A stretch of 64,000 bases of DNA, from contig CANMFO010000010.1 of NCBI GenBank assembly GCA_947497245.1, positions 20,700 to 84,699 of the forward strand, written 5' to 3'. The notes below the pieces were generated by a model. The model ran no database searches and was not told where the DNA came from. It saw only the letters and a list, made by a program, of their open reading frames with translations. Made by a program: the position numbers and the translations under genes. This DNA comes from an uncultured Flavobacteriaceae bacterium. GTDB taxonomy: Bacteria > Bacteroidota > Bacteroidia > Flavobacteriales > Flavobacteriaceae. Positions 1 through 8,388 of this stretch are shown piece after piece. Each line of letters opens with the position of its first letter. Within the stretch, counting starts at the first letter, position 1.

Positions 1-816
1 GTTCTTTTCCCTGTAGGTAACGATATCTTGTGCTACGCTATACCTGATATAGACCAACTTGACCATTTCGGCAACCGGGGCGGTATTCAAATTGATTTTG
101 TTGATTTTCGGAACGCGCCGAACCTGGAACCTTTCGAGGACACGCTTTGCCACATCCGCTTCCAGACCGTATACATCGTACAATTGCCCATCGACCAAAA
201 AACCGCCCAACCGATCCCTGAATTTTACGATTCGATCGGAAAGTGTTCCGCCAACGCCCTTGACCGACCTGAGTTCAGCGGCCGTGGCGGAATTGAGGTC
301 TTTTATCCCTCCCGTACCGCGGTCTTGTCGGGTATCCGATATGGAGGACTGCGAATTGTTCGGATACTGCCCGCGGTCTACGGCATGCCGACCGCTGTTC
401 TTAGTCCATTCCGGGAATTTGAAATAGGGTGAAATGGCTTCCAGTAGGGAATCGGATACCGAGGTTACCTTCTGGAACTCCCCTGGCGAGTTTACATACT
501 TGTTCCGGGCCCTAAAGGCGTGGAGCCTGTCGATTTCGGCAACCGACATTCCCAGGACATATCCTTTGTAATCCGTTATAAAATTGGGGTTGAAGGGGAA
601 TATTTTGATGGAATCCCTTTCGCCGGCCTCTTCCTTTAGCGCGTCTATCTGTGCCTGGGTCCGGGTATCCTCGGTTAACGGATCGGGAGTATCGTCCACC
701 GGAAAAGAAATGAAAACATAATACGCCGATTGTAGCAATACTATGATCAGGAGCAAAAAAAAAATCCCACTCCGTTCCTGCTTGTTGAACTTAAAGTGGG
801 ATTTAAAATTTTTCAA
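1..816 (-). CDS. Helix-hairpin-helix (ComEA-like) protein, partial at left edge
   Basis: This minus-strand reading frame stays open from a TTG codon at 816 down to base 1, so its C-terminus lies outside the window. The N-terminus is short and basic, followed by one membrane segment (GIFFLLLIIVLLQ, about residues 18-30). Further on are two helix-hairpin-helix-like stretches: one contains DLNSATAAELRSVKGVG and the other INLNTAPVAEM. This pattern is that of ComEA-type HhH proteins, which bind DNA without sequence specificity; in flavobacteria such anchored HhH proteins are common and mostly uncharacterised. A second in-frame TTG lies at 825, right after the stop of the upstream symporter gene (826), so either TTG could be the start and the two genes are probably co-transcribed. 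The DNA-binding role is inferred from the family only. Confidence 0.7.
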   Translation of the reverse strand, partial: MKNFKSHFKFNKQERSGIFFLLLIIVLLQSAYYVFISFPVDDTPDPLTEDTRTQAQIDALKEEAGERDSIKIFPFNPNFITDYKGYVLGMSVAEIDRLHAFRARNKYVNSPGEFQKVTSVSDSLLEAISPYFKFPEWTKNSGRHAVDRGQYPNNSQSSISDTRQDRGTGGIKDLNSATAAELRSVKGVGGTLSDRIVKFRDRLGGFLVDGQLYDVYGLEADVAKRVLERFQVRRVPKINKINLNTAPVAEMVKLVYIRYSVAQDIVTYREKN

Positions 817-825
817 CTCCGACAA

Positions 826-2454
826 CTATTTTCCAACCGACTTGATATCGCCCAGATATTTGTTGAACTCTTCCTTTACCCTTGGAAATAGGATCAATAA
901 CCCTATCATATTGGGAAATACCAATGCCAATATCATGGCATCGGAAAACTTGATCACGGCATCCAAAGTGGCCGCCGCACCAATGATGACAAATAACAGG
1001 AACAATACCTTGTATACGATGTCTGCAGTTCTACCGCGCCCGAACAAATATTTCCAGGATTGCAGTCCGTAATAGGACCAAGAGATCATGGTAGAGAAAG
1101 CAAATAGAATGATGGCGATGGTCAATACATACCGAAAGCCCGGAATTACCGAATCATAGGCCATCGAGGTCAGGTCCACACCACCGACATAGGTTCCGGA
1201 TTCGTTTAAAAGCACGGTACTGTTCACAGAATTTCCATAGTCGAACGCGCCCGCATCCATATTGAAGAAGATGATGACCAGGGCGGTCATGGTACAGATG
1301 ACCACGGTATCTATGAAGGGCTCTAAAAGCGCCACGACCCCTTCACTTGCCGGGTATTTTGTCTTTACGGCCGAGTGGGCAATGGCCGCTGAACCGGCAC
1401 CCGCTTCATTGGAAAAGGCAGCGCGCTGGAAACCGACAATAATGACCCCTACGACCCCGCCTATTCCCGCGGCGGGTGTAAAAGCACCTGAAAATATCAT
1501 CCCAAAGGCATCACCTATATATGAAATGTTCGCAAAGATGATGACCAAGGAGGCCAATACATAGACCCCGGCCATAAAGGGCACTATTTTTTCTGTAACA
1601 CTCGCTATTTTCTTTATACCTCCAATAATGACGATACCGACCAAAATGGCCAATATGAAGCCGATGATCACCCCTACGGCCCCACCTTCCAGATCCAACA
1701 TGGTGGTAAGCTGGACCGCTGCCTGATTCGACTGAAAGGCATTTCCTCCTCCAAAAGAGGCACCGACACATAATACCGCAAAAATGATCGCAAGCACTTT
1801 GCCCAGACCGGTCATTCCCCGTTCCTTCAACCCCTTTGACAAATAATACATCGGACCTCCATAAACCGTTCCATCTTCACCCACATCCCTATATTTGACC
1901 CCGAGGGTACATTCCACAAACTTAGTGGACATTCCTATCAACCCGCAGACAATCATCCAAAACGTGGCTCCTGGACCACCCAGGGCAATGGCCACCGCCA
2001 CCCCGGCTATATTCCCAAGGCCTACAGTCCCGGAAACCGCCGTCGCCAATGCTTGGAAATGACTTACTTCCCCCTCCTTGCTCTCGTCGCGAATGGTGTC
2101 CGGTAGGTCCCCGTCCACGATATTGACCTCCGCTTTTTCCACGCCATGACCTTCAGGGGCCTCCAATTCGTCGTATTTTCCCCGTACCGTATTAATGGCC
2201 AAGGGAAATTTTGAGATATTGGGGAATTTGAAATAAATAGTGAAAAAGGTAGCGCCCAGAATAAGTAAGATAAGCACGATCGGCATGTTATAACCGCCGA
2301 CACTGATCGAGGTAAGTACAAAACCTTCCCACCATACCGCAAAAGGCATGAACGCATCATTTACTTTTTCATCCAAACCTTTCTCAACAACTTCCTGGGA
2401 GAACGATACAAAGGGAAGAAACATGGCAAAACAAGTCAGGAGACGATACTTCAT
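826..2454 (-). CDS. Alanine/glycine:cation symporter (AgcS family)
   Basis: Predicted inner-membrane secondary transporter of 542 residues that would import alanine or glycine with Na+ or H+. The family signatures GLGNIAG (about residues 145-151) and GGPGATFWM (159-167) are present, followed by many hydrophobic segments to the C-terminus. The N-terminus looks like a cleavable signal sequence ending near FSQ, and an acidic loop of roughly 30 residues (98-128) separates the first membrane helix from the conserved core. These additions are commonly seen in Bacteroidota members of the family. The helix-hairpin-helix gene follows within a few bases. Substrate is known for the family and not shown here. 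Confidence 0.9.
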   Translation of the reverse strand: MKYRLLTCFAMFLPFVSFSQEVVEKGLDEKVNDAFMPFAVWWEGFVLTSISVGGYNMPIVLILLILGATFFTIYFKFPNISKFPLAINTVRGKYDELEAPEGHGVEKAEVNIVDGDLPDTIRDESKEGEVSHFQALATAVSGTVGLGNIAGVAVAIALGGPGATFWMIVCGLIGMSTKFVECTLGVKYRDVGEDGTVYGGPMYYLSKGLKERGMTGLGKVLAIIFAVLCVGASFGGGNAFQSNQAAVQLTTMLDLEGGAVGVIIGFILAILVGIVIIGGIKKIASVTEKIVPFMAGVYVLASLVIIFANISYIGDAFGMIFSGAFTPAAGIGGVVGVIIVGFQRAAFSNEAGAGSAAIAHSAVKTKYPASEGVVALLEPFIDTVVICTMTALVIIFFNMDAGAFDYGNSVNSTVLLNESGTYVGGVDLTSMAYDSVIPGFRYVLTIAIILFAFSTMISWSYYGLQSWKYLFGRGRTADIVYKVLFLLFVIIGAAATLDAVIKFSDAMILALVFPNMIGLLILFPRVKEEFNKYLGDIKSVGK

Positions 2455-2541
2455 AATACGGTTTTTGGTTAAAGATTTGTCTGTAAATGTGGCAATATCT
2501 TAAAAATAATGTACCCAATCAAATAATTTTATGAAAGATGC

Positions 2542-3549
2542 TCAATCGATGTGGAACATTTCGTTCAACTTGCGGATCTGTTCCGGCCGGCCCAAAACGA
2601 TTACTTTGCTTTTTGGCTGCAATGGCAAATCGGCTTCCGGATTGATGATGTAGTCCCCGTTCGGCGCAATATAGCCAATGATCGTACAGCCCGTTTTTTT
2701 GCGCAGATCCAAATCCCGGAGCGAATTGCAATCGATCTGATCTGAAAAGTCCTCGATGGCCACTTCCTCTAAATTGGTCGTATGCTCCCCTTCCATCGAG
2801 AGCTTATCCATAAAAGTGATCAAATCGGGCATTACCACCAACGAGGCCATATGGTCGCCCCCGATCTTGTCGGGCATGATCACCTTGTTTGCTCCCGCCA
2901 GTTGTAGTTTCTTTTGCGAAGTGGCCAATGAGGCCCGGCTGATGATGAACAGCTTTTGGTTCATTTGACGGGCCGACAGTACCACAAAAAGGTTGGCGGC
3001 ATCATCGGGGAGCGCAACGATCAGATACTGTGCGCGATCTACCCCGGCCGCCCTGAGCACCTCATCCTCGTTGGCATCGCCCTCGACAAAGAGCAGCTCC
3101 TCCGTATACCGTTCTATGATTTCCTTGTCCCTTTCAATGATCACAAAGGGTTTGCGATACGCCTTTAAGCGTTCCGCGGCCTGCATACCGTTTCGGCCAT
3201 AACCGCATACAATAACATGGTTGGAAAGGTTGCTGATCTGGTTTCTCACTTTTTTCTTTTTTAGGAGTTGTAGTGAATTTCTGCTCAGAACATATTCGGT
3301 GATCACGGAAATCGCGAAGGCAAATATAAAAACACTGAGTATGATTAAAAATACGGTAAAAATCTTGGCCTGACCGTTCATTGGCCCTACCTCCGAGAAA
3401 CCCACGGTGGTAATGGTAATGATGGTCATGTACAGGGCATCGAACCAGGTATAACCCGCAATGAACCGATAGCCGACCACTCCGAACAGCATTACCCCTG
3501 TCATTAACAATAGGGCCAAATAGATTCTGGAACGGAAGAGCTTCAGCAT
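2542..3549 (-). CDS. Two-helix potassium channel with RCK (TrkA-N) domain
   Basis: Predicted K+ channel subunit of 335 residues. Two membrane helices (about 8-30 and 64-86) flank a pore loop whose filter reads TTVGFS (47-52) instead of the usual TVGYG. The cytoplasmic part begins with HVIVCGYGRNG (111-121), the dinucleotide-binding motif of an RCK domain, and ends with a TrkA-C-like ligand domain. I chose the ATG at 3549 because longer in-frame versions run back through the upstream PspC-like gene in the wrong frame; only 2 bp separate that gene's stop from this ATG, so translation is probably coupled. MthK-like channels of this layout are gated by ions or nucleotides; which ligand acts here is unknown. 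Confidence 0.85.
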   Translation of the reverse strand: MLKLFRSRIYLALLLMTGVMLFGVVGYRFIAGYTWFDALYMTIITITTVGFSEVGPMNGQAKIFTVFLIILSVFIFAFAISVITEYVLSRNSLQLLKKKKVRNQISNLSNHVIVCGYGRNGMQAAERLKAYRKPFVIIERDKEIIERYTEELLFVEGDANEDEVLRAAGVDRAQYLIVALPDDAANLFVVLSARQMNQKLFIISRASLATSQKKLQLAGANKVIMPDKIGGDHMASLVVMPDLITFMDKLSMEGEHTTNLEEVAIEDFSDQIDCNSLRDLDLRKKTGCTIIGYIAPNGDYIINPEADLPLQPKSKVIVLGRPEQIRKLNEMFHID

Positions 3550-3551
3550 AA

Positions 3552-3779
3552 TCAGAGGTCGAAAACAGAGGTTCGTTTGGTATAGATCAGATCTTTGATC
3601 CTGAGCCAAAAGGCGACAAACAAGTACAGTGCGAAGCCAAAACCCAAGGTCACGAAAGTAAGGTAAATAAAAGAAGTGCGCACCACCCGTGCACGGATCC
3701 CCAAGCGCTCTGCAATGCGCCTGCATACTTCAAAGCCCCTCTTTTGGAAATAGTAAAGTATGGTATAGAACAGGTTCAT
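3552..3779 (-). CDS. PspC-domain small membrane protein
   Basis: A 75-residue protein with the PspC fold signature: an amphipathic N-terminal part (FEVCRRIAERLGIRARVVR) followed by one long hydrophobic stretch (SFIYLTFVTLGFGFALYLFVAFW, described here by position about 37-59) and a short basic tail. PspC proteins take part in envelope stress responses in Proteobacteria; the small flavobacterial versions are uncharacterised. It lies 2 bp before the K+ channel gene, which points to one transcript and perhaps a joint role in membrane homeostasis, an inference from position only. Confidence 0.75.
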   Translation of the reverse strand: MNLFYTILYYFQKRGFEVCRRIAERLGIRARVVRTSFIYLTFVTLGFGFALYLFVAFWLRIKDLIYTKRTSVFDL

Positions 3780-3888
3780 GCCGTAAAATTATGAAAAGAT
3801 AATAGAAAAAAGAACTTGGACAAAAGCTTGTGCCAAATTGCGGATAGCGCACCCAAGGGGCCGTCCGAACCCTCTACGGTTTGGCCAA

Positions 3889-3920
3889 ATACAAAAGTTC
3901 CCGGAGGCCGCCTCCCGAAC
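3889..3920 (-). terminator. Intrinsic terminator after the DUF2851 gene
   Basis: Read on the minus strand, an outer stem GTTC/GAAC and inner stem GGAGG/CCTCC (3897-3920) are followed by TTTTGTATTT. It lies 18 bp after the stop codon of the DUF2851 gene. Confidence 0.6.
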
Positions 3921-3937
3921 GGGACCACTTTATCCGC

Positions 3938-5215
3938 TCAGGACTTCATCAAACTGCTCCCCACTGCACATTGTAAGCATTTGTTTTTTGAACAATATTC
4001 GGCATACAGTTGCAACAATGCCTGACTTCCCATCGCGTTTTCCACCATTGCGCCGTGCCGGCCGAAATTGGCGATGACATTATTTTCTTCCTTCTTAATG
4101 GCCGTAATGATGGAAAGTACCGCTTCACCATCCTCCCTGCCCCTAGACCGGGCATAACAAAACTTTAGAGGAAGGATCGTGTTGACAATAAGCAAGTCGA
4201 CAAACCGCCTCGTCAACTTCTTGGGGGTCCTTTTTGAGGACTTCCCGAACACGTAATGATCGGTCCAATACGGACTGACGGAAACAGCAAACAGGGAATA
4301 CAGTTTTTCCAGACTGGAAGCCTCTATCACCTCCCTGAAGAAATTTTGGTGGGTGGCATACAGGTTTGCGAACTGCGAGAGCCTTACCGTTGGGAAATTG
4401 GAAGGTCGCAGTTTAAAAAATTCGGGTTTGCGGACACCCGCCCCGCTTAGATCAAACTTCTTCTTTAGATGGGCATATTCTTTTTTCAGTTCGAAATAGT
4501 ACGCATCCAAAATGGCGTCATCCTCCAACATATGCAACATCCCAAAAAGCACACACTCCATGTGCAGTACATTGGAACACAGCTTGCGTACCGTTGAAAA
4601 GTCCAGGGCATGGGCCAAGTCAAGAAAAGCCGCCCCGTTGATCTTGGAACCGAAATTTCTTAGTAGTAAGGCGAACAGGACGTGTTCCCAATCGTTTTTG
4701 TACCGGAGCAATAATTCCGTTACCAGACCGTTTTTGCGCTCCAGCCGTTCAAAAAAGAGCCGCTCCAGCCAATTGTCGAGGATAAAGGTATCGACCAGGG
4801 CAAGGCTTCTCTCACAGTTGATAAACGTTTTTTGTTTCCCGTCAAAGAGGTTTTGGTATGCCGTCAAGAGATCCTTGGAAATATAATTTCTAAGCTCCAG
4901 GGTAGGGATTTCGGTATGGTCCTTACGGATGACCACTAGGTCGTCTTCCCAGACCACGTGCAGGATCACATTGTCGTAGTTCGGATCCTTTTCATGGCCA
5001 TGGCCATACCAGTCAGAGGATTTTAAATGTATTTCGACGTTGCCCGCCCAAAGTTGACCGTTGATCCTGATCTTGGCGTTGAAGAAATCCGGGCCGGATA
5101 AGTGGTTATGTGCTCCTACATCCTCGATACGGATGTGTTCCTTTTGTGAAGTCGTCAGATCATCAAGTTGCAGCTTCTTGTACTTCCAGATAAAATGTAG
5201 CAGGTCTTCGCGCAT
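3938..5215 (-). CDS. DUF2851 family protein
   Basis: A 425-residue soluble protein that matches DUF2851, a family found almost only in Bacteroidota. The N-terminal third carries the characteristic run around HNHLSGPDFFNAKIRING and NVEIHLKSSDWYGHGH, with conserved His and Asp residues; the C-terminus has three cysteines within a short stretch (CSKNKCLQC). The arrangement of conserved acidic and histidine residues in the N-terminal half recalls nuclease-like folds, but no function is established and I do not assign one. A terminator hairpin follows directly. Confidence 0.8.
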   Translation of the reverse strand: MREDLLHFIWKYKKLQLDDLTTSQKEHIRIEDVGAHNHLSGPDFFNAKIRINGQLWAGNVEIHLKSSDWYGHGHEKDPNYDNVILHVVWEDDLVVIRKDHTEIPTLELRNYISKDLLTAYQNLFDGKQKTFINCERSLALVDTFILDNWLERLFFERLERKNGLVTELLLRYKNDWEHVLFALLLRNFGSKINGAAFLDLAHALDFSTVRKLCSNVLHMECVLFGMLHMLEDDAILDAYYFELKKEYAHLKKKFDLSGAGVRKPEFFKLRPSNFPTVRLSQFANLYATHQNFFREVIEASSLEKLYSLFAVSVSPYWTDHYVFGKSSKRTPKKLTRRFVDLLIVNTILPLKFCYARSRGREDGEAVLSIITAIKKEENNVIANFGRHGAMVENAMGSQALLQLYAEYCSKNKCLQCAVGSSLMKS

Positions 5216-5354
5216 GGGCCCCGAGTATTTATAGCTCTTAAAGCTACGCGCGCACCCTGAATCTTTCTTGCAGTTTGCTCAGAATTCGTGGAAAGACGAT
5301 TGCACTGAGGCTTCCCGTCCTGTCCGCCGAGGGTCACGGGCCACCGACCGTCCC

Positions 5355-5666
5355 TCAATCCCCGACCACGTCACCTTCCCAGTCCATAAACCCCCCTTCA
5401 AGGTTGTAGGCATTTTCAAAACCGAGACTGTCCATGATCGCACAGGCCTGGCCACTGCGATTCCCGCTGCGGCAATAGACATAGTAATTTTTGGTTTTGT
5501 CCAGTTTTTCCAGTTCGTCGATAAAGCCCTGTCCCAGGTAAATATCAATGTGTACGGCACTCGGGATATGCCCCTCCTCCATTTCATCCGAGGTCCGCAC
5601 ATCCAAAATAACCGCTTGATCGTCATTTTGTAGCTGCTCGGCCCATTCTTCTTGCGATAGATCCAT
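5355..5666 (-). CDS. Single-domain rhodanese-like protein
   Basis: A 103-residue single rhodanese domain. The active-site loop CRSGNRS (65-71) supplies the catalytic cysteine Cys65 and the arginine-rich sulfur-binding loop; the upstream LDVRTSDEMEEGHIPSAVHI is the usual CH2A/CH2B entry motif. Such domains transfer sulfur from thiosulfate or persulfides to acceptors. A minus-strand -7 box TATTTTTG lies at 5715-5722, about 50 bp upstream of the ATG. The biological acceptor cannot be told from the sequence. Confidence 0.9.
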   Translation of the reverse strand: MDLSQEEWAEQLQNDDQAVILDVRTSDEMEEGHIPSAVHIDIYLGQGFIDELEKLDKTKNYYVYCRSGNRSGQACAIMDSLGFENAYNLEGGFMDWEGDVVGD

Positions 5667-5714
5667 AATTGTGATTCGATTTATATAGTCCTGTTTCCTC
5701 TAATATCGGGATTT

Positions 5715-5722
5715 CAAAAATA
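5715..5722 (-). promoter_or_regulatory. Candidate -7 promoter box for rhodanese gene
   Basis: Minus-strand TATTTTTG fits the Bacteroidota consensus TAnnTTTG. No well-spaced -33 element is visible (nearest TTG is 13 bp upstream). Confidence 0.4.
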
Positions 5723-5802
5723 CAGCTTTTTGCCGCAAGGGCGTGATTATTTTTTTAACAAAACTTTATGCGCCCTTATGTGTTTTGTTCCGAAAACCAT
5801 TT

Positions 5803-5810
5803 TACATTTG
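5803..5810 (+). promoter_or_regulatory. Candidate -7 promoter box for marR-type gene
   Basis: TACATTTG matches TAnnTTTG and lies 22 bp before the ATG at 5833; a TTTG at 5784-5787 is 15 bp upstream, slightly closer than the usual 17-21 bp. Confidence 0.5.
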
Positions 5811-5833
5811 TCTATACAATTGTTGTAAAGACA
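5809..5833. promoter_or_regulatory. Near-perfect palindrome, probable MarR operator
   Basis: The half sites TGTCTATACAA and TTGTAAAGACA are reverse complements at 10 of 11 positions, separated by ttg. The palindrome begins inside the -7 box and ends on the first base of the MarR start codon, so a bound dimer would cover the transcription start. Size and symmetry fit MarR-family operators; autoregulation is inferred. Confidence 0.6.
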
Positions 5834-6279
5834 TGAATGTAGAGGACGTCATTAAGACCGATAAAGAAATCCCGCTGAAAAGTAGGACCATAATCCATTT
5901 TATGTTGGTCAACAACCGAATTAACGAAACCATCGCCCAAGTATTGAAACCCTATGATGTTTCCTTGCAACAATTCAATGTCCTTCGTATTTTAAGGGGA
6001 CAAAACGGCCGACCGGCAAATCTTTCCACTTTGAACGAGCGAATGGTCACAAAAATGAGCAATACCACCCGGCTGGTGGACAAACTCAAATCAAAAGCTT
6101 ATGTGGACCGGATTACCTGCCCTTCGAACCGTAGAAAGGTGGAGATCCGGATCACGCCAAAGGGGGCAAGGGCACTGGAGAAAATGGATACCGCCCTGAA
6201 AACTGCCGAAAACGATATCCTTAAGGATCTTTCGGAAAAAGATCTGGAACAGCTGAACCGCTTGTTCGATAAATTTTAA
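5833..6279 (+). CDS. MarR family transcriptional regulator
   Basis: A 148-residue winged-helix protein. The recognition region LNERMVTKMSNTTRLVDKLKSKAYVDRITCPSNRRKVEIRIT (about residues 75-120) holds the family's helix-turn-helix and the DR-wing in which the DxR motif is read as SNRRKVEIRIT. N- and C-terminal helices would form the dimer interface. I start it at ATG 5833; a longer frame to 5743 would run through the promoter and operator. A YceI gene follows after 40 bp on the same strand, and a terminator closes the pair, so the regulator probably controls itself and YceI. Inducer is unknown. Confidence 0.9.
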   Translation: MNVEDVIKTDKEIPLKSRTIIHFMLVNNRINETIAQVLKPYDVSLQQFNVLRILRGQNGRPANLSTLNERMVTKMSNTTRLVDKLKSKAYVDRITCPSNRRKVEIRITPKGARALEKMDTALKTAENDILKDLSEKDLEQLNRLFDKF

Positions 6280-6319
6280 ATCAGAACACTAATAAGTACA
6301 CATATCTAAATCTAAAACA

Positions 6320-6898
6320 ATGAAAAAAGGAGTATTGAGTGTGGCATTTGCCATGGTTTTCGGTGTGGCGGCAATGGCCACAGAACCCATAGACGGGGAA
6401 AAAAAGGAAGTTAAGGTCGAAGCGAGTAAAGTAACCTGGAAGGCCTACAAAGTAACCGGTTCGCACACCGGAACGGTAAATTTAAAATCCGGTGCGCTAC
6501 TGTTTGAGGAGGACAAACTAGCGGGAGGTGAATTTACTGTGGACATGACCTCCCTGGTAGATAACGACCTAGAGGGCGAATACAAGGGCAAGTTGGAAAA
6601 TCATTTAAAGTCCGACGACTTTTTTGGAGTGGCGACACACCCAACCTCCACTTTGGTGTTCACCAAGGTGAAGGCGTCTGGCAAAAACTCCTATAAAGTA
6701 ACCGGAGACCTTACCATCAAGGGTATTACCAAGCCCGTGTCGTTGGATGTATCGGTCTATGGAAGCAAGGCCACGGCCACATTGAAGGTAGACCGTGCCC
6801 AATACGATGTGAGGTACGGTTCTGGAAGTTTCTTTGAGAACCTCGGGGACAAGACCATCTACGATGAGTTCGATCTCGTGGTGGACCTGGAATTCTAG
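6320..6898 (+). CDS. YceI family periplasmic lipid-binding-like protein
   Basis: A 192-residue secreted protein: signal peptide (residues 1-20, cleavage near AMA-TEP) and then a YceI lipocalin-like beta-barrel, with the typical closing stretch YDVRYGSGSFFENLGDKTIYDEFDL, here about residues 155-183. YceI proteins bind polyisoprenoid or amide lipids in the periplasm. It is the second gene of a MarR-YceI pair ended by a hairpin terminator at 6921. The regulatory link to MarR is inferred from order and spacing. Confidence 0.9.
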   Translation: MKKGVLSVAFAMVFGVAAMATEPIDGEKKEVKVEASKVTWKAYKVTGSHTGTVNLKSGALLFEEDKLAGGEFTVDMTSLVDNDLEGEYKGKLENHLKSDDFFGVATHPTSTLVFTKVKASGKNSYKVTGDLTIKGITKPVSLDVSVYGSKATATLKVDRAQYDVRYGSGSFFENLGDKTIYDEFDLVVDLEF

Positions 6899-6920
6899 GA
6901 AAAGGAGAATTCGTGTCTGA

Positions 6921-6960
6921 CCCTGCTCCCGTACCACGGGAAGCAGGGTTTTTTGTTTTT
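6921..6960 (+). terminator. Intrinsic terminator after YceI gene
   Basis: Stems CCCTGCT/AGCAGGG and CCCGT/ACGGG form one long hairpin followed by TTTTTTGTTTTT. It lies between two convergent genes and may also stop the opposite transcript, though the U-tract favours the plus strand. Confidence 0.85.
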
Positions 6961-6965
6961 GGGCA

Positions 6966-8252
6966 TCACCGTTGCATCGGGTATTCATTTATCCAATTAA
7001 AGCCCCTTCTGATCAGGAAAAAATCTTCCCTACCATATCGTATCGATTTGATCCTAAATGTGTTGTTTTCCTGTGAGCCCGAAAGATGCAGTAGGCTATC
7101 CGTTTTTTCAAAATCAAAAACATAGGTTACCCCATCCTCCAAAAAAGGGGTCAGGCTTATGGAATTGCGCATGCTGTCCATTTCATGGCGCAGCCCTACC
7201 CTACTATCGTCCATTTTTATGATCAAGCTGTTTTTTTTGTCAATGATAAGTTTCTTCCATCTTAGGGTATCGGTCGTCAAGGGGGGCAGGGTATCTCCGT
7301 TGACAACAAAATCCTGTACCTCGTAAACACCGTAAAGTGCATGCGACGGTGCCCTTTTCCCATATTGTTTTTGTACCTCCCATTTGGCGTTCAAGGTGTG
7401 GAACAATACATGGAACACCAGTATTCCTTTGAAGCCATGGGCCAACAGCCTTCGCTTTTTATCCGAAAAGTAGTCTTTGATCGGCAAGGGCCTCGTGCTT
7501 CGGTTAAGTATAAAGAAGTTGGCTATGTTCCCCCAATCGGGCAAGAGTACAAAAATGGACATAAGCCAAAGGTGAAATGAAAAAAGTTTGACGGGGACAT
7601 CGTAGCTCATATTCAAAACGAAAACGTTCAGCATAATCGCAAAAGTGAGCATTGCCCCCAAAACCTTGGTGCGGCGAAACAAAAGGAAGCACCCGCCAAA
7701 AACTTCCAACAGGCCGGTAAAAATGGAATAGGGCTCCGAATGTCCCATGAACTTCCAAAGCAAACCCATGGGCGACGAATCACCAAAGGAACGTGTCAAA
7801 TTAATGAGACTCAATTCGGGGAACTGCAAATAAAAGACTTTTGAAAACCCATAGGTGAACATCGTGAATGCCAAATAGTATCGCAACATAAGAACAAGCA
7901 GGGAGCGCATTGGACGACCGTATCTTCCGCTCTTGTCCAAAACGGACCAAAGTAGTGTTGCCGTTAGGGCCAGTACGACACGGACCCCCAACAGGAGATA
8001 GTCATAGAGGGTATCCCCACTTCCCCTGCCCACAAAGGAAAGCTCGTCCGTATAGCCCAATATGTGGCCCGCAAACTGCATGGTGAGCCATTGCCAAAAA
8101 GAGGTGGCCCAATCCGAGATGGTGGTTCCGGCCCCAAATGGGAGATGGCCCAGCGGAAATGGAAAAATGTACAGGAAAACATAGACAGCGGTGAGTTGAA
8201 AAAAGAATTTCCCCGTCACGGGAGGAAGTGTCGCATCATTGGCAATCTTCAC
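6966..8252 (-). CDS. DoxX-like integral membrane protein
   Basis: A 428-residue protein with about seven hydrophobic segments in the first 270 residues and a soluble C-terminal domain of roughly 150 residues rich in charged residues. The membrane part includes RYYLAFTMFTYGFSKVF and GLLEVFGGCFLLFRRTKVLGA, which resemble the DoxX/quinone-oxidoreductase-associated fold; the match is by eye, so the family call is tentative. The start is GTG at 8252; a -7 box (8271-8278) is 18 bp upstream and a 30-bp palindrome lies immediately beyond it. The gene is convergent with MarR-YceI. Catalytic function is unknown. Confidence 0.6.
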   Translation of the reverse strand: MKIANDATLPPVTGKFFFQLTAVYVFLYIFPFPLGHLPFGAGTTISDWATSFWQWLTMQFAGHILGYTDELSFVGRGSGDTLYDYLLLGVRVVLALTATLLWSVLDKSGRYGRPMRSLLVLMLRYYLAFTMFTYGFSKVFYLQFPELSLINLTRSFGDSSPMGLLWKFMGHSEPYSIFTGLLEVFGGCFLLFRRTKVLGAMLTFAIMLNVFVLNMSYDVPVKLFSFHLWLMSIFVLLPDWGNIANFFILNRSTRPLPIKDYFSDKKRRLLAHGFKGILVFHVLFHTLNAKWEVQKQYGKRAPSHALYGVYEVQDFVVNGDTLPPLTTDTLRWKKLIIDKKNSLIIKMDDSRVGLRHEMDSMRNSISLTPFLEDGVTYVFDFEKTDSLLHLSGSQENNTFRIKSIRYGREDFFLIRRGFNWINEYPMQR

Positions 8253-8270
8253 AGCTCACGATATTTGAAG

Positions 8271-8278
8271 CAAACTTA
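8271..8278 (-). promoter_or_regulatory. Candidate -7 promoter box for DoxX-like gene
   Basis: Minus-strand TAAGTTTG fits TAnnTTTG. No -33 TTTG is seen at the expected distance; that space is taken by the palindrome at 8281-8310, which suggests regulation by a protein bound there. Confidence 0.5.
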
Positions 8279-8280
8279 AA

Positions 8281-8310
8281 CTAAATAATTAGTTAAAACT
8301 AATTATTTAG
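8281..8310. promoter_or_regulatory. 30-bp perfect palindrome, probable operator
   Basis: Two perfect 14-bp arms (CTAAATAATTAGTT and AACTAATTATTTAG) with a 2-bp centre. It begins 2 bp beyond the -7 box of the DoxX-like gene, covering positions about -12 to -42 of that promoter, and is about 65 bp upstream of the trp leader promoter. Confidence 0.6.
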
Positions 8311-8375
8311 TTATAAAAATTTCGGAGCAACAAAAATTTGTCCGTAAAACTAAAGTCTATTTAAAAATTTCATTA

Positions 8376-8383
8376 TATATTTG
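8376..8383 (+). promoter_or_regulatory. Candidate -7 promoter box for the trp operon
   Basis: TATATTTG matches TAnnTTTG. It ends 5 bp before the leader peptide ATG (8389), so transcription would begin on or next to that codon, giving a leaderless or nearly leaderless leader peptide. No -33 box at normal spacing was found. Confidence 0.5.
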
Positions 8384-8388
8384 TTTTC

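Noticed and set aside
28..432. Two plus-strand open frames at the left edge
   Set aside because: They are antisense to a clear minus-strand HhH protein frame that is open to the edge; no family resemblance.
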